Positions 36,701-45,749 of a stretch of DNA of 64,000 nt are shown here, one piece after another. A model generated the notes under the pieces. That model saw only the letters and a list, made by a program, of their open reading frames with translations. It did not search any database and had not been told where the DNA came from. The translations under genes were made by a program, and so were the position numbers. Numbering within the stretch: the stretch's first letter is position 1; each line of letters opens with the position of its first letter. The stretch is from Nostoc sp. 'Peltigera membranacea cyanobiont' 210A. GTDB taxonomy: Bacteria; Cyanobacteriota; Cyanobacteriia; Cyanobacteriales; Nostocaceae. The DNA is taken from positions 1-64,000 of the forward strand of contig NZ_NOLJ01000004.1 of assembly GCF_002246015.1 (NCBI RefSeq), in the 5' to 3' direction.

Positions 36701-38089
36701 ATGACTCCTGAACAATTTCTTGAATTTGCCAGAGTTTTACCAGAACCTTTACTTCTGGTAAGTGGAGAGGGTCAGTTGTTAGCGATGAATCAACCATTAG
36801 CAGATATGCTGGGGTTACGCCGTCAAGAACTGCCGGGAAGAATGCTCTTTGAACTCGTAACTGAGTCTAGCAACGATATTGTAAAGTATTTACAAGCTTG
36901 TTCAAGTAGTAGGGCAATGGTGATTGGCTCTTTGACTTTACGAGTGAATGATGGACAAACCTTAATATGTCGTAGTCAAGGAGCAGTTATTCAACCTTGG
37001 TCTCCTGAATCTTCAGCTTTAATTCTCTTACGCTTGGAAAATAGAGTTTTAGCCAGTAGTAATTTCGTTCTGTTGAACGAAAAAATTGATGAGTTAGCCA
37101 AAGAAGTTCAGAGACGAAAACAAGCAGAGGAAGCGCTTAAGAAAGCGAATCAAGAGCTAGAAATTCGGGTCGAGGAACGTACAACTGCTTTACAAGACAC
37201 ACTAAATGAACTACAGCTTACCCAAACTCAGCTTATCCAAGCTGAGAAAATGTCTAGTTTAGGTCAGATGGTCGCTGGTATTGCTCATGAAATTAATAAC
37301 CCTGTGAGTTTTATTTACGGGAACCTTCACCACGCTCATAAATACACTCAGGATTTACTGAAATTGGTGGAAGTTTATCAACAAGCTTTTCCAAATACTC
37401 CTCCAGAAATCCAACAGCAAGTAGAAGAAATAGATTTAGATTTTTTGATTCAAGATATAACCAAACTCTTCCAGTCAATGCAAGTGGGAGCAGAACGCAT
37501 TCAGGAAATTGTTAAATCACTACGTAATTTTTCCAGGCTGGATGAAGCAGAACTTAAGCAAGTCAATATTCATGAAGGAATTGATAGTACTTTAATGATT
37601 TTGGAGCATCGCCTGCAAGCTAGGCATGAGTACCCAGAAATCAAAGTTATCAAAAAATATAGTCAACTGCCGAATGTAACTTGCTATCCTGGTCAACTCA
37701 ATCAAGTGTTTATGAATATTATTGCGAATGCAATTGATGCATTGGAAGCATCGGTACTCAACAGTCAGTATTCAGAAGTAAATACACAAAAAACTGAAAG
37801 TCAAAAACTGATAAATAATAATCCCCAAATTCAAATTAAAACTGAGCTACTCGATGAAAAATGGATAGCGGTTAGTATTGCCGATAATGGTTTGGGGATA
37901 AATGAACAAGTTCGCTCAAAGCTATTCGATCCGTTTTTCACCACTAAAACTGTGGGCAAAGGTACTGGACTAGGGCTATATATAAGTTATCAGATTATAG
38001 TTGAAAAACATAACGGGCAACTTAATTGTTTTTCTGTTCCAGGAAAAGGTGCAGAATTTGTAATTAAGATACCTATTAACTCAGTATAA
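36701..38089 (+). CDS. PAS-domain histidine kinase
   Basis: A 462-residue cytoplasmic kinase. Residues 5-115 form a PAS domain ([26 protein letters not shown]). A coiled coil (125-185) precedes the H box [20 protein letters not shown] (His196). The ATPase has [22 protein letters not shown] and [14 protein letters not shown] 30-residue hydrophilic insert (about 360-390) in the ATPase domain is not found in its two paralogues upstream. The ATG at 36701 has GTGGAAG before it and is preferred to an upstream GTG. It is transcribed with the MetOD1 gene. Confidence 0.93.
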   Translation: MTPEQFLEFARVLPEPLLLVSGEGQLLAMNQPLADMLGLRRQELPGRMLFELVTESSNDIVKYLQACSSSRAMVIGSLTLRVNDGQTLICRSQGAVIQPWSPESSALILLRLENRVLASSNFVLLNEKIDELAKEVQRRKQAEEALKKANQELEIRVEERTTALQDTLNELQLTQTQLIQAEKMSSLGQMVAGIAHEINNPVSFIYGNLHHAHKYTQDLLKLVEVYQQAFPNTPPEIQQQVEEIDLDFLIQDITKLFQSMQVGAERIQEIVKSLRNFSRLDEAELKQVNIHEGIDSTLMILEHRLQARHEYPEIKVIKKYSQLPNVTCYPGQLNQVFMNIIANAIDALEASVLNSQYSEVNTQKTESQKLINNNPQIQIKTELLDEKWIAVSIADNGLGINEQVRSKLFDPFFTTKTVGKGTGLGLYISYQIIVEKHNGQLNCFSVPGKGAEFVIKIPINSV

Positions 38090-38111
38090 TAAAATTTAAC
38101 TTAAAAGATAT

Positions 38112-38149
38112 GACAAAGCCTGTCTGCTAATTAGCAAACAGGCTTTGTC
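38112..38149. terminator. Bidirectional terminator between the PAS kinase and ndhB
   Basis: Near-perfect palindrome with arms GACAAAGCCTGT and ACAGGCTTTGTC and inner TGCTAATTAGCA, placed between two convergent genes. It would end both transcripts. Confidence 0.8.
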
Positions 38150-38178
38150 TTTGAGGACAAAGTATGGTTGAGACTCTG

Positions 38179-39783
38179 TTATATCTTGGCAGTAGAATCA
38201 ACTGAGGATTCAGACTGACTAACCGAATCTGATTTTGGTAAAAGCAGGAGATTTTGTGCTTTTACATTACTGTTGATTGTTGCTTGCAAAAATGGGGTAT
38301 GGGAAACGGAATTGTTAGCCAATGTAAACAGTGGATTTGACAAAATCCCTGCTACGGTAGTGGCAATTAATGTTACTACCAACCCAACCTGCAAAGGTCT
38401 TAGCCCAGGCAAATCCCAACGCACTTGTGGATAATTCTTCACCGCGTCGGACATTTCATGGGGTTCTTTGACTACCATCATCTTAACTACGCGAATGTAG
38501 TAGTAGATGGAGACGACGCTGGTAACTAAGCCCAACAAAACTAACCAATAAAGTCCTGCTTGCCAACCAGCCCAGAATAAGTAAATCTTGCCGAAAAACC
38601 CAGCCAATGGTGGAATACCACCCAAGGAAAGCAGGGAGATACTCAACGCCAGTGTTAGGAGTGGGTCTTTTTGATATAAACCAGAGTATTCGGCAATCTG
38701 GTCGGTTCCCGTGCGTAGTGAGAACAGAATGATGCAGGTAAAACCACACAGGTTCATGAATAAGTAAACCAGTAGGTAAAATATCATACTGGCATATCCT
38801 GCCTGTGTACCAGCAATCAAGCCAATCATCACAAACCCAGCTTGGGCAATGGATGAATAAGCTAGCATCCGTTTCATGCTGGTTTGAGCTAGGGCGACTA
38901 CGTTACCCAAGATCATGCTGAGAACGGCTAGAGCTGTGAAGACAAACCTCCACTCGTCAGCAACAAGTGGGAAGGCTGTTGTCAGCAAGCGGATGGCTAG
39001 GGCAAACCCAGCTGCTTTGGAACCGACAGATAAAAAGGCGATGACTGGGGTGGGAGCGCCTTCGTAAACGTCTGGTGTCCACTGGTGGAAGGGTGCAGCA
39101 GAGATTTTGAAGCCAATCCCGGCGATCGCAAAAACTAGGGCAATCACTAAACCTAAAGATTGTCCGACTTTCGCTGTGGCAATGCCATTTGCGATCGCAC
39201 TAAGTTCAGTTTGTCCTCCAGATAGTCCATACAGCAGGGATACACCGTACAAAAATATTGCTGTACTGGAAGCTCCAATTAACAAGTATTTCAGCGCCGC
39301 TTCGTTGGAGCGGGGGTCACGCTTGGTATAACCTGTCAATAAGTAAGAGGAGATACTCAGGGTTTCTAATGAGATGAAAATCATCACTAACTCACTAGCC
39401 CCGGATAAAAACATCCCTCCTAAAGTAGCACTCAGCAAAATAGCGATGAATTCTGCCAAAGCAGTGCCGCTCTGCTCAACGTAGCGAATTGACATCAGTA
39501 TAGTGGCGATCGCAGACAAGGCAATAATCCCGCGAAAGACAATACTCAGGTCGTCACTGTTAAAACTACCGGTAAAACCGATGGGATTAGGAGAGTCCCA
39601 TTGAAAGTATAGGGCGATAATCGAAGCAAATAAACCTGCGATCGCCAGATATCCAATCCAGCGTGCGGATGTACGCCCCAAAATCAAATCAACAATCAAA
39701 ACCCCCAAGAGGGTGAGAATAACAATCCCCTCTGGTAAAATCGTTCCAGCGTTTAGCTGGGATGCAATATTAGCAAAATCCAT
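38179..39783 (-). CDS. ndhB: NAD(P)H-quinone oxidoreductase subunit 2 (NdhB)
   Basis: Proton-pumping membrane subunit of the NDH-1 complex used in respiration, cyclic electron flow and CO2 uptake on the thylakoid membrane. The 534-residue protein has about 14 hydrophobic helices. Typical NdhB blocks are present: SRYVEQS-like [72 protein letters not shown] and [15 protein letters not shown]. It includes the conserved Lys and Glu residues of the antiporter-like fold. It is a single gene, as usual in cyanobacteria, and ends at a shared terminator. Confidence 0.98.
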   Translation of the reverse strand: MDFANIASQLNAGTILPEGIVILTLLGVLIVDLILGRTSARWIGYLAIAGLFASIIALYFQWDSPNPIGFTGSFNSDDLSIVFRGIIALSAIATILMSIRYVEQSGTALAEFIAILLSATLGGMFLSGASELVMIFISLETLSISSYLLTGYTKRDPRSNEAALKYLLIGASSTAIFLYGVSLLYGLSGGQTELSAIANGIATAKVGQSLGLVIALVFAIAGIGFKISAAPFHQWTPDVYEGAPTPVIAFLSVGSKAAGFALAIRLLTTAFPLVADEWRFVFTALAVLSMILGNVVALAQTSMKRMLAYSSIAQAGFVMIGLIAGTQAGYASMIFYLLVYLFMNLCGFTCIILFSLRTGTDQIAEYSGLYQKDPLLTLALSISLLSLGGIPPLAGFFGKIYLFWAGWQAGLYWLVLLGLVTSVVSIYYYIRVVKMMVVKEPHEMSDAVKNYPQVRWDLPGLRPLQVGLVVTLIATTVAGILSNPLFTLANNSVSHTPFLQATINSNVKAQNLLLLPKSDSVSQSESSVDSTAKI

Positions 39784-40065
39784 GAGATGTATAGGTTTTG
39801 GCGATTAGACATTAAGGCTAACTCTGTTCACTCTAGCAAGTTTTCTAATCCCCGGACTAGCTCTTTTAACAAGAGCTTAACAGCTTGGATGCAGATGGCG
39901 ATTGCACCAACCTTACTACTTTACCAGCAGCTTTCTCAGTATCCAGGGATTCACTTAACAACTTTCCTACTTCGTTTTTCAGGCGTGACTTTTAGCGAAT
40001 ATCATCAATAATTATGCTGCAACCAGTGCAATAGTTACGTACAAAAAGCTTATAAAATTAATAAA
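39784..40065. other. ndhB upstream region
   Basis: Together with the adjacent MITE this makes a 533-base gap without genes. No defined promoter boxes can be assigned with confidence. Confidence 0.4.
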
Positions 40066-40288
40066 GGCACAGGATTGCTCATTGGTGTCAACTTAAGCTG
40101 AAACTCCTTTAAAACCTCGTTTCTAGCCTCTGGCTGGAAATGCAACTCAAAAGCGGCTCTGCCGCCAGGAAGAGAGGCGGAGGCTCAAAGACGAGCATTC
40201 CCAGTCGGAGACTGGGAACGAGGCAATCTAAAAGCTAGTTCTAGACTTGCTTTCACGTTAAGTTGACACCAATGAGCAATCCTGTGCC
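40066..40288. mobile_element. MITE family C with perfect 31-bp terminal inverted repeats
   Basis: A 223-bp non-coding element. The left arm 40066-40096 begins GGCACAGGATTGCTCATTGG and the right arm 40258-40288 is its exact reverse complement over all 31 bases. The interior has further inverted words (CCAGTCGGAGACTGGG, and AGGCGGAGGCTC against CTCTGCCGCC). No open frame is present. Perfect arms suggest recent insertion or gene conversion. It is unrelated in sequence to families A and B. Confidence 0.9.
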
Positions 40289-40316
40289 CCTACAATATTC
40301 ATAACTCCTAACTTTA

Positions 40317-40589
40317 TTAAAAACCGACTGATGGCAGCTTGCCTTGTAGCGACTGAAATTTAGACTGAACACAGTTGGCACAATTGCAACCAACTCGATC
40401 AATTATCGGATTAGATGTTTGAATCAAGTTTGGTGTTGCCAGATCAGAAATTTGTTGTGTAGATACTACCGTCATAATTTGGGTAGCGTATAAAGATTTC
40501 AGGCTGGATGCGTTTGCTGGATTGACTATCAGCAGCATGGATACCAGAAATGCGGGACAGGCAAGTAAAATCAGTTTGACTATGTTCAT
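40317..40589 (-). CDS. Small exported Cys-motif protein, hypothetical
   Basis: A 90-residue protein with a signal peptide (KLILLACPAFLVSMLLIVNPANA, cleavage near residue 27). The mature chain of about 63 residues ends in a VGCNCANCVQ motif. The C-x-C-x-x-C cluster could bind metal or form disulfides in the periplasm or thylakoid lumen. I do not recognise a named family. It is monocistronic between MITE family C and the WD40 gene. Confidence 0.72.
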   Translation of the reverse strand: MNIVKLILLACPAFLVSMLLIVNPANASSLKSLYATQIMTVVSTQQISDLATPNLIQTSNPIIDRVGCNCANCVQSKFQSLQGKLPSVGF

Positions 40590-40667
40590 AATTTACACAA
40601 AGATAGCTTTGCTGATACAGCATAGCTAATAAATTGCCCAGCTTCAATTTTAATTACCAACTACTGC

Positions 40668-41726
40668 TTAACTACGCCCGAATCCTTGACCCCGCAAAAC
40701 CTTTGACCATATAAGTAATTCGCCCTGTTCACCCCCTGCGGCCAGTAGCTTACCTTGGGGATGCCAAGCTAGGGTAGAAAATCCTGCTGAGACACCTGTG
40801 ATAATTTGGGATACTTCCTTGGCTTTGTTCCACAAACATAACCAGCCGTCAGCAGCAGCAGAAGCGAGAAGGAAGCTTTTAGGTGCAAAGGCGATCGCAT
40901 TGATCGTACCCACATGATTGGTTAATACTCGCGCTTCCCAACCTAAAGTATCATCCTCTAGCTTTTCCCACACTACAATACCTTCAACGCTAGAAGATGC
41001 GAGTATTGGCGCACCTACTTTGGTCATAGCTTCTGACCATGCCAATTGGCGAATTTTACCAGGGAAGCCGCGCATCACCCAAGGGTCGGGGTTGTTCCAT
41101 TCTAAAACGGTAACACTGCGATCCATGTTGCCAGAAGCCAGGAATTTGCCATCGGGCGACCAAGCCATCGCTAAACTGACAGTAGTCATATCTAAGCTGT
41201 ATGGTTCTTCGTCCCAGTTTTGACTATGCCAAATTTTGACTCCCTTATAACCACTAATGGCTAAGTATTGTCCATCAATGCGCCAATCTATACCCAATAC
41301 TGAAGAGTTGTCGAAATTCAGCGTTACGACAATTTCACAAGTATCTGCATCCCAGACTTGCACGTAACGCCCCAAACTAAAAGCCAGTTGGTTACTGGTG
41401 TAATTCCAAGCTAGCTTGTCAACCCAAGCGGGGGCATTTTCCAGCGTGGCGATTAATTCAGTATTGCGCCAAATTTTTACTTGTCCATCTTGTCCACCAA
41501 CGGCTAAAAATTTGCCATCTGGTGAAAAGGCAAGACAGTCTACTGATTTACCATTACCAGTTTGTAAGTTGGTGAGTTCACCATCATTCCACAGAACTAC
41601 TTCCCCAGCGGCAGAAGTTGCTGCTAAAGTTTTACCTTGTGGCGACCAAGCGATCGCAGTTACATAATCTGAAAGTGTCCCGGAATAGTGTTGTTCAAAT
41701 TCCTTAGATTTGGTTGTGGAGTTCAT
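40668..41726 (-). CDS. WD40 repeat protein (beta-propeller)
   Basis: A 352-residue protein made almost wholly of seven WD40-type blades: recurring VTAIAWSPQGKTLAATSAAG, VDCLAFSPDGKFLAVGG, LAMAWSPDGKFLASG and INAIAFAPKSFLLASAA, each ending in a W(L)W or V(K)IW strand. There is no kinase or enzymatic domain and no signal peptide, so it is presumably a cytoplasmic protein scaffold. It lies 112 bases downstream of a CobW/COG0523 GTPase on the same strand, separated by repeats, behind a Zur-box-like site. A role in zinc homeostasis by association is possible. Confidence 0.9.
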   Translation of the reverse strand: MNSTTKSKEFEQHYSGTLSDYVTAIAWSPQGKTLAATSAAGEVVLWNDGELTNLQTGNGKSVDCLAFSPDGKFLAVGGQDGQVKIWRNTELIATLENAPAWVDKLAWNYTSNQLAFSLGRYVQVWDADTCEIVVTLNFDNSSVLGIDWRIDGQYLAISGYKGVKIWHSQNWDEEPYSLDMTTVSLAMAWSPDGKFLASGNMDRSVTVLEWNNPDPWVMRGFPGKIRQLAWSEAMTKVGAPILASSSVEGIVVWEKLEDDTLGWEARVLTNHVGTINAIAFAPKSFLLASAAADGWLCLWNKAKEVSQIITGVSAGFSTLAWHPQGKLLAAGGEQGELLIWSKVLRGQGFGRS

Positions 41727-41739
41727 AGTTATTGGGTAA

Positions 41740-41833
41740 TGGGTACTGGGGACTAGGGATTAGGGACTGGGGACTGGGAACTAAGGACTAAATTCTTCCC
41801 AATACCCAATACCCAATCCCCAGTCCCCAATCC
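41740..41833. repeat. GGGGACT/CCCCAGT heptamer repeats (STRR)
   Basis: Runs of GGGGACT, GGGAACT and then CCCAATA, CCCCAGT fill the spacer between the CobW and WD40 genes, arranged partly as an inverted pair that could form a hairpin. Non-coding; it may reduce read-through between the two genes. Confidence 0.75.
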
Positions 41834-41837
41834 CCTT

Positions 41838-42809
41838 TTAAGCAAGACAGGCAAGAAAGTCTTGCTTGAGTTGGGCTGCATCAAGGTTGCGACCGATAAA
41901 AACTAGTTCGTTTTTGGGGGTTTCGCTTGGTTTCCAGGGGCGATCGGGTTTGCCATCAAAGATCATGTGTACTCCTTGGAATACAAATCGATTATCTTCT
42001 CCTGCAATATTTAAAATACCTTTCATCCGAAAAATATCTGGCCCTTGGGTACGCAGTAACTCCGAAAGCCAAGTGTTTAATTTTTCTCCATCGACAGCAC
42101 CCGCTTCTACTAAAGCCACAGAGAAAACAGTTTCATCGTGTACATGGGCATCTTCGCCTAAGAAATCTGGATCAATTTCTAATGCCCGATCTAAATCAAA
42201 AGCTTTGACACCTAATAAAGCATCCATTCCTAGTTCAGAATTTTGGGTACGGTAGATTTTTGCGATCGCATTCATCGCCCGAATCCGTTTTTCTAATTCA
42301 TCTAACTCTTCTGGTGCTACCAAATCTGTTTTATTAAGTAAAATTACATCGGCAAAAGCAATCTGTTCTTGTGCTTCGTCGGCATCCCAGTGCTGCCAAA
42401 TATGCTTGGCATCTACAACTGTCACTACCGCATCTAGAGACAGTTGACTTTGTAAATCTTCATCAACAAAAAATGTCTGAATCACTGGTGCTGGATCGGC
42501 TAATCCAGTCGTTTCAATTACTAAATGATCAAATTTATCGCGCCGCTTCATCAAATTGCCAATGATGCGAATTAAATCGCCGCGCACCGTACAACAGATA
42601 CAGCCATTGTTCATTTCAAATATTTCTTCATCTGCATCGATAATCAATTGATTATCAATACCCACTTCCCCAAATTCATTGACAATCACAGCAACTTTTT
42701 TGCCGTGTTCGTAGGTGAGGATGTGATTGAGTAGAGTCGTTTTACCTGCTCCCAAATAGCCTGTAAGAACAGTAACGGGAACTGAATTGTTGATTACGTC
42801 AGCCACCAT
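41838..42809 (-). CDS. CobW/COG0523 family GTPase metallochaperone
   Basis: A 323-residue GTP-dependent metal chaperone of the CobW/ZNG1 group. The Walker A motif is GYLGAGKTTLL (residues 17-27). The family metal-binding CxCC motif is in NNGCICCTVRGDL (Cys70, 72, 73). NKTD gives guanine specificity, and the C-terminal CobW_C domain spans about 225-320. Cyanobacterial members are often under zinc-uptake regulator control and supply Zn to enzymes when zinc is scarce. The Zur-box-like site 29 bases before the ATG supports that here. It is followed by the WD40 gene on the same strand. Confidence 0.94.
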   Translation of the reverse strand: MVADVINNSVPVTVLTGYLGAGKTTLLNHILTYEHGKKVAVIVNEFGEVGIDNQLIIDADEEIFEMNNGCICCTVRGDLIRIIGNLMKRRDKFDHLVIETTGLADPAPVIQTFFVDEDLQSQLSLDAVVTVVDAKHIWQHWDADEAQEQIAFADVILLNKTDLVAPEELDELEKRIRAMNAIAKIYRTQNSELGMDALLGVKAFDLDRALEIDPDFLGEDAHVHDETVFSVALVEAGAVDGEKLNTWLSELLRTQGPDIFRMKGILNIAGEDNRFVFQGVHMIFDGKPDRPWKPSETPKNELVFIGRNLDAAQLKQDFLACLA

Positions 42810-42837
42810 ACTCTAAATTCCTCTTATCTCACCTTAT

Positions 42838-42852
42838 GGATAATCATTATCG
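42838..42852. promoter_or_regulatory. Putative Zur box upstream of the CobW-type gene
   Basis: GGATAATCATTATCG contains the perfect 13-base palindrome GATAATCATTATC. It differs from the cyanobacterial Zur consensus TGATAATnATTATCA, as I recall it, only at the outermost base on each side. It lies 29 bases before the start codon of a COG0523 GTPase, a classic Zur target. FUR-type proteins bind similar sequences, so Fur cannot be ruled out. Confidence 0.72.
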
Positions 42853-43283
42853 CCCATGATAAATCTTTTTATATTTTTGTGCGAACTTGCTGTGATTTTG
42901 AGTTTCAGCAAAATCATCATATAATTTAGTCACAAAACATTTTATTTTTATGCATCTGTAATAAGTTATAAATATTCACAAGTTGGGGTAGCTAGTAGGA
43001 ATATTGCATACAAGCCGACCCACAGTGCGGCCAATGCGGTTGGCTTAAAGTTAGCACTCTTTATCAAAGTCATTTTTTTAACGTAGACGCAAAGCGGCTT
43101 GCCGCAGGCTACCGCAGAGGCGCAGAGAGCGCAGAGAGAAAAAGTGCCAGAACTGCATTTGCTTCTCTCTCTGTGTCCTCTGCGCCTCTGCGGTTTAAAA
43201 GAATTTATTGACCAATATTTTTACCCATCTTGAAAGGGCTAGTTCTATAATCCTAGTCTCGCACCAAGGTGCAATCTAAAGAT
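42853..43283. other. Spacer between the alpha/beta hydrolase and CobW-type genes
   Basis: No gene seen. It holds A+T-rich DNA next to the Zur box, a CGGCCAATGCGGTTGG imperfect palindrome near 43031, and the large hairpin repeat at 43112-43193. Confidence 0.45.
43112..43193. repeat. CCGCAGAGGCGCAGAG inverted repeat
   Basis: The left arm CCGCAGAGGCGCAGAGAG (from 43112) pairs with the right arm CTCTGCGCCTCTGCGG (ending 43193) across a 25-30-base loop. The same CTCTGCGCCTCTGCG words recur near 4411-4434, 18020-18070, 44993-45055, 51040-51088 and 52360-52390, so this is a dispersed repeat family of the genome. Confidence 0.85.
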
Positions 43284-44198
43284 TTAATTTTCTGGAGAGA
43301 ACAAAAAATCTTGAACTGCTTCTAAAACAACTGTTGGGTATTCTTCATGCAGCCCCAGAGAACCAGGTATGACAAAGCTTCTCACTCCTGGTAATGCTGC
43401 CAAAGCGTTCATTTCTTCTCGTGATTTGGGGGGGCTGGATTCTCCAATTACTACCATGAGCGGTACGTTTAAAGACTGCACAAGTCCCAGAAAATCCGAT
43501 TGTTCGTGTACAGCATCGAGATTACCAGTTACAAAGGCAGCAGATGCAAATCGCGCTCCTGGTTGTTGAGTTGTGTGCCATTTCTTCTCGATGAAACTGG
43601 GTGTAATTTTAGCCGCGTCAGTAAAGACATGACGGCGATACATCAAACTTAAGAAGGATGGGGTAGTGTTGAGTTTGTAGAGAGCTTGACCAAGTATAGG
43701 CGATCGCACCAATTCTCTCACAAAGCCAGCTATTTGCTGACTTGCGCCCATTGTCGGCAAAGGCCCACGCCAAGTAGGAGCTAACAACAAAATTCGTGAG
43801 AAAGTAGCAGGTTGTTTGACAGCTAATTGTAAAACGTAACTAGCAGCATGACCAGCCGCCACTACAGTAATGCAAGTATTAAAAACAGCTTTGACAAAAT
43901 CTTCCAAAAATTGCTGATATATTTCTGGTCGGTAATTCAAACTAGGGCGAGAAGATTCACCAAAACCTGGCCAGTCTATGGCCACAACTTGAAAATAGGG
44001 AGCTAATAACTTGGCAAGTTCGCCGACTTCCAAACGCGTTGAAACACTGCTGAAAGATGGTAGCAGCAATAGCGGTGAACCTTTACCAAGGGTTTCATAA
44101 ACAACGCGCAATTCCTGATTTTCCCAGTTCCAGAGATATTCTTGAACCACTCCACCAAAACCAATAGCAGCAGAGGTAGATAATACATTGGTTGACAT
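43284..44198 (-). CDS. Alpha/beta hydrolase-fold protein lacking the nucleophile Ser
   Basis: A 304-residue protein of the alpha/beta hydrolase fold: LLLLPSFSSVSTRLEV (oxyanion region), VVAIDWPGFGESSRP, and VPLMVVIGE late. At the nucleophile elbow, where the family has GxSxG, the sequence is AGHAAS, so the Ser position (Ala118) is alanine. A late His in GSLGLHEEYP remains. It is thus probably non-hydrolytic, or uses another mechanism. I chose the ATG at 44198. The frame is open upstream only through AATGACC repeats. It is followed upstream on the same strand by sufE. Function unknown. Confidence 0.82.
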   Translation of the reverse strand: MSTNVLSTSAAIGFGGVVQEYLWNWENQELRVVYETLGKGSPLLLLPSFSSVSTRLEVGELAKLLAPYFQVVAIDWPGFGESSRPSLNYRPEIYQQFLEDFVKAVFNTCITVVAAGHAASYVLQLAVKQPATFSRILLLAPTWRGPLPTMGASQQIAGFVRELVRSPILGQALYKLNTTPSFLSLMYRRHVFTDAAKITPSFIEKKWHTTQQPGARFASAAFVTGNLDAVHEQSDFLGLVQSLNVPLMVVIGESSPPKSREEMNALAALPGVRSFVIPGSLGLHEEYPTVVLEAVQDFLFSPEN

Positions 44199-44253
44199 GA
44201 CACTAAATTTTGGTAGTTGTACCTTATTTGTCATTTGTCCTTTGTCCTTTGCA

Positions 44254-44302
44254 AATGACCAATGACCAATGACCAATGACTAATGACTAATAACCAATAA
44301 CC
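44254..44302. repeat. Tandem heptamer repeat (STRR), unit AATGACC
   Basis: Seven consecutive heptamers (AATGACC x3, AATGACT x2, AATAACC x2) lie in the spacer between sufE and the hydrolase gene. They create an artificial upstream extension of the hydrolase reading frame. Confidence 0.9.
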
Positions 44303-44306
44303 AAGT

Positions 44307-44747
44307 TTAGCTAGGCAAATCTAACTTACATTCCAATGCTTTTTTTTGCATGGTTTTAAAAATGTTGTAAAAACCATTAGCACGGGAAGGTGTCAGACTA
44401 ACGTTTAAACCTGTTTCTTGAATAAAATCTGGAGTAAGTTGGACAATCTCACTTGGCGTTAGTCCATGTAATCCTTCAACCAGAAGCCCTACTAATCCTT
44501 TGGTTAACTGGGAATCGGAATCGCCCTGAAATACAACCTTACCGTCATCCAAGGCTGCTGTGATAAAAACTTGAGACACGCAACCAGGAACTTTATTTTC
44601 GGGTAATTTATCAGCTTCTGGGAACTCATTTAGCTTCTGAGCATACCAGATTAGCTGTTCGTAGCGCCGCTTCGGTTCGGAAGCGCGTTGAAAGCGCTGG
44701 ACAATTTTAGCGAGCGCAGATGGCAAAGAATCTAGAGTTGAGGACAT
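44307..44747 (-). CDS. sufE: Cysteine desulfuration protein SufE
   Basis: Accepts persulfide sulfur from the cysteine desulfurase SufS for Fe-S cluster assembly. The 146-residue length and the blocks RYEQLIWYAQKL, VPGCVSQVFI with the active Cys56, DSDSQLTKGLVGLLVEGLHG, and LTPSRANGFYNIFKTM are typical. The other suf genes are not in the window. It is upstream of the alpha/beta hydrolase on the same strand, about 100 bases away with repeats in between. Confidence 0.95.
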   Translation of the reverse strand: MSSTLDSLPSALAKIVQRFQRASEPKRRYEQLIWYAQKLNEFPEADKLPENKVPGCVSQVFITAALDDGKVVFQGDSDSQLTKGLVGLLVEGLHGLTPSEIVQLTPDFIQETGLNVSLTPSRANGFYNIFKTMQKKALECKLDLPS

Positions 44748-45236
44748 AACAGAAGCTGAAAACGATCGGTATCTCCTTGAGTGTAGATTATCTTTAGAGC
44801 GATCGCGCCTCCGGTTCTCTTGGCATTATCAAGCTTGCCATTACTGACTCTAATTTATCAAATCAAGATAATGACTGCGTAGGCGCAGCCCGCAGCAGGC
44901 ATCGCATCCCCATCGTCCAGGTTTTTTAATGCGTCTAATCACAAAAACTTAATTTTATTCTAAGTAAAATTTTTATTATTTTGTAGCATATTCTCTGCGT
45001 GCCTCTGCGCTTACCTTCTCTACGAAACGCTTTGCGAATGCGTTCCTCTGCGTTTAAATTTGAACCCTCAATTCTCCACGATTCGACAATTCGATGCCTA
45101 CGGCTGGCTGCGTCTACGTACTTACAAAATTAGCTGCAAGTTAATTAAACTAAGCAGCTAGATAATTATCAACAATTAAAAATTAAAAATCAAAAAAAAT
45201 TCTGATTTTTAATTTTTAACTTCTCTCCCTTAAGGA
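44748..45236. other. Spacer between the RRM and sufE genes
   Basis: About 490 bases without a gene. It contains a CTCTGCG-family repeat at 44993-45055 and an A+T hairpin at 45178-45217 (AAAAATTAAAAATCA and complement), a likely terminator for the RRM gene. The promoter of sufE lies at the left end. Confidence 0.5.
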
Positions 45237-45749
45237 TTAATTCGTAGTTTGTGCAGCTAGCATCTGCTTCAGCTTTTCTAATTCCGAAGCCCAACGAGGA
45301 TCTGGACGAATAGCGTCTGAATCGGTGGTTGTAGTGCTGCTTTCGCGAGAACCGCCGCCACCGCCGCCACGACGAGGCTTCTTAGAGCTTTTCTCACGAC
45401 GGCTACCTTCTCTGTTGGGCGTAGGAGTCGGCGTACTATTACTAGTACTAGCAAGAGTAACTGGTTTAGGAGCTTGCTCGTCGCCCTCTTCACCCTTTGT
45501 CCGAGGTAATGCCTTCTCTAGCTTAATGGGAGTGTCTTTGAACATCTGACCATTATACTTTTCAATAATTTCGTCAGCTTGTTCGTCATTGTTGACTGTA
45601 AGAAAACCAAAACCACGGCATTTGCCAGTTTTGCGGTCTTTAATTAATTTAGTAGTTACAGCATCACCTTCTGCTGCAAAAACGGCTTGCAGATCTTGAC
45701 GATCTATTTCATCTTTAGGCAAATTACCTATATATAGGCGAACGGACAT
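45237..45749 (-). CDS. RRM-type RNA-binding protein with Gly-rich linker
   Basis: A 170-residue protein. Residues 3-80 form one RNA recognition motif with RNP2 LYIGNLP and RNP1 KCRGFGFLTV. The C-terminal part is long for cyanobacterial Rbp proteins. It has a Ser/Thr/Pro linker, a basic Gly-rich stretch (KKPRRGGGGGGSRES) and a terminal helix ASELEKLKQMLAAQ. Such proteins bind RNA and some are cold-induced in Anabaena. The ribosome-binding site GGAGG is seven bases before the ATG. The single long spacer upstream could hold a regulatory leader. Confidence 0.93.
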   Translation of the reverse strand: MSVRLYIGNLPKDEIDRQDLQAVFAAEGDAVTTKLIKDRKTGKCRGFGFLTVNNDEQADEIIEKYNGQMFKDTPIKLEKALPRTKGEEGDEQAPKPVTLASTSNSTPTPTPNREGSRREKSSKKPRRGGGGGGSRESSTTTTDSDAIRPDPRWASELEKLKQMLAAQTTN

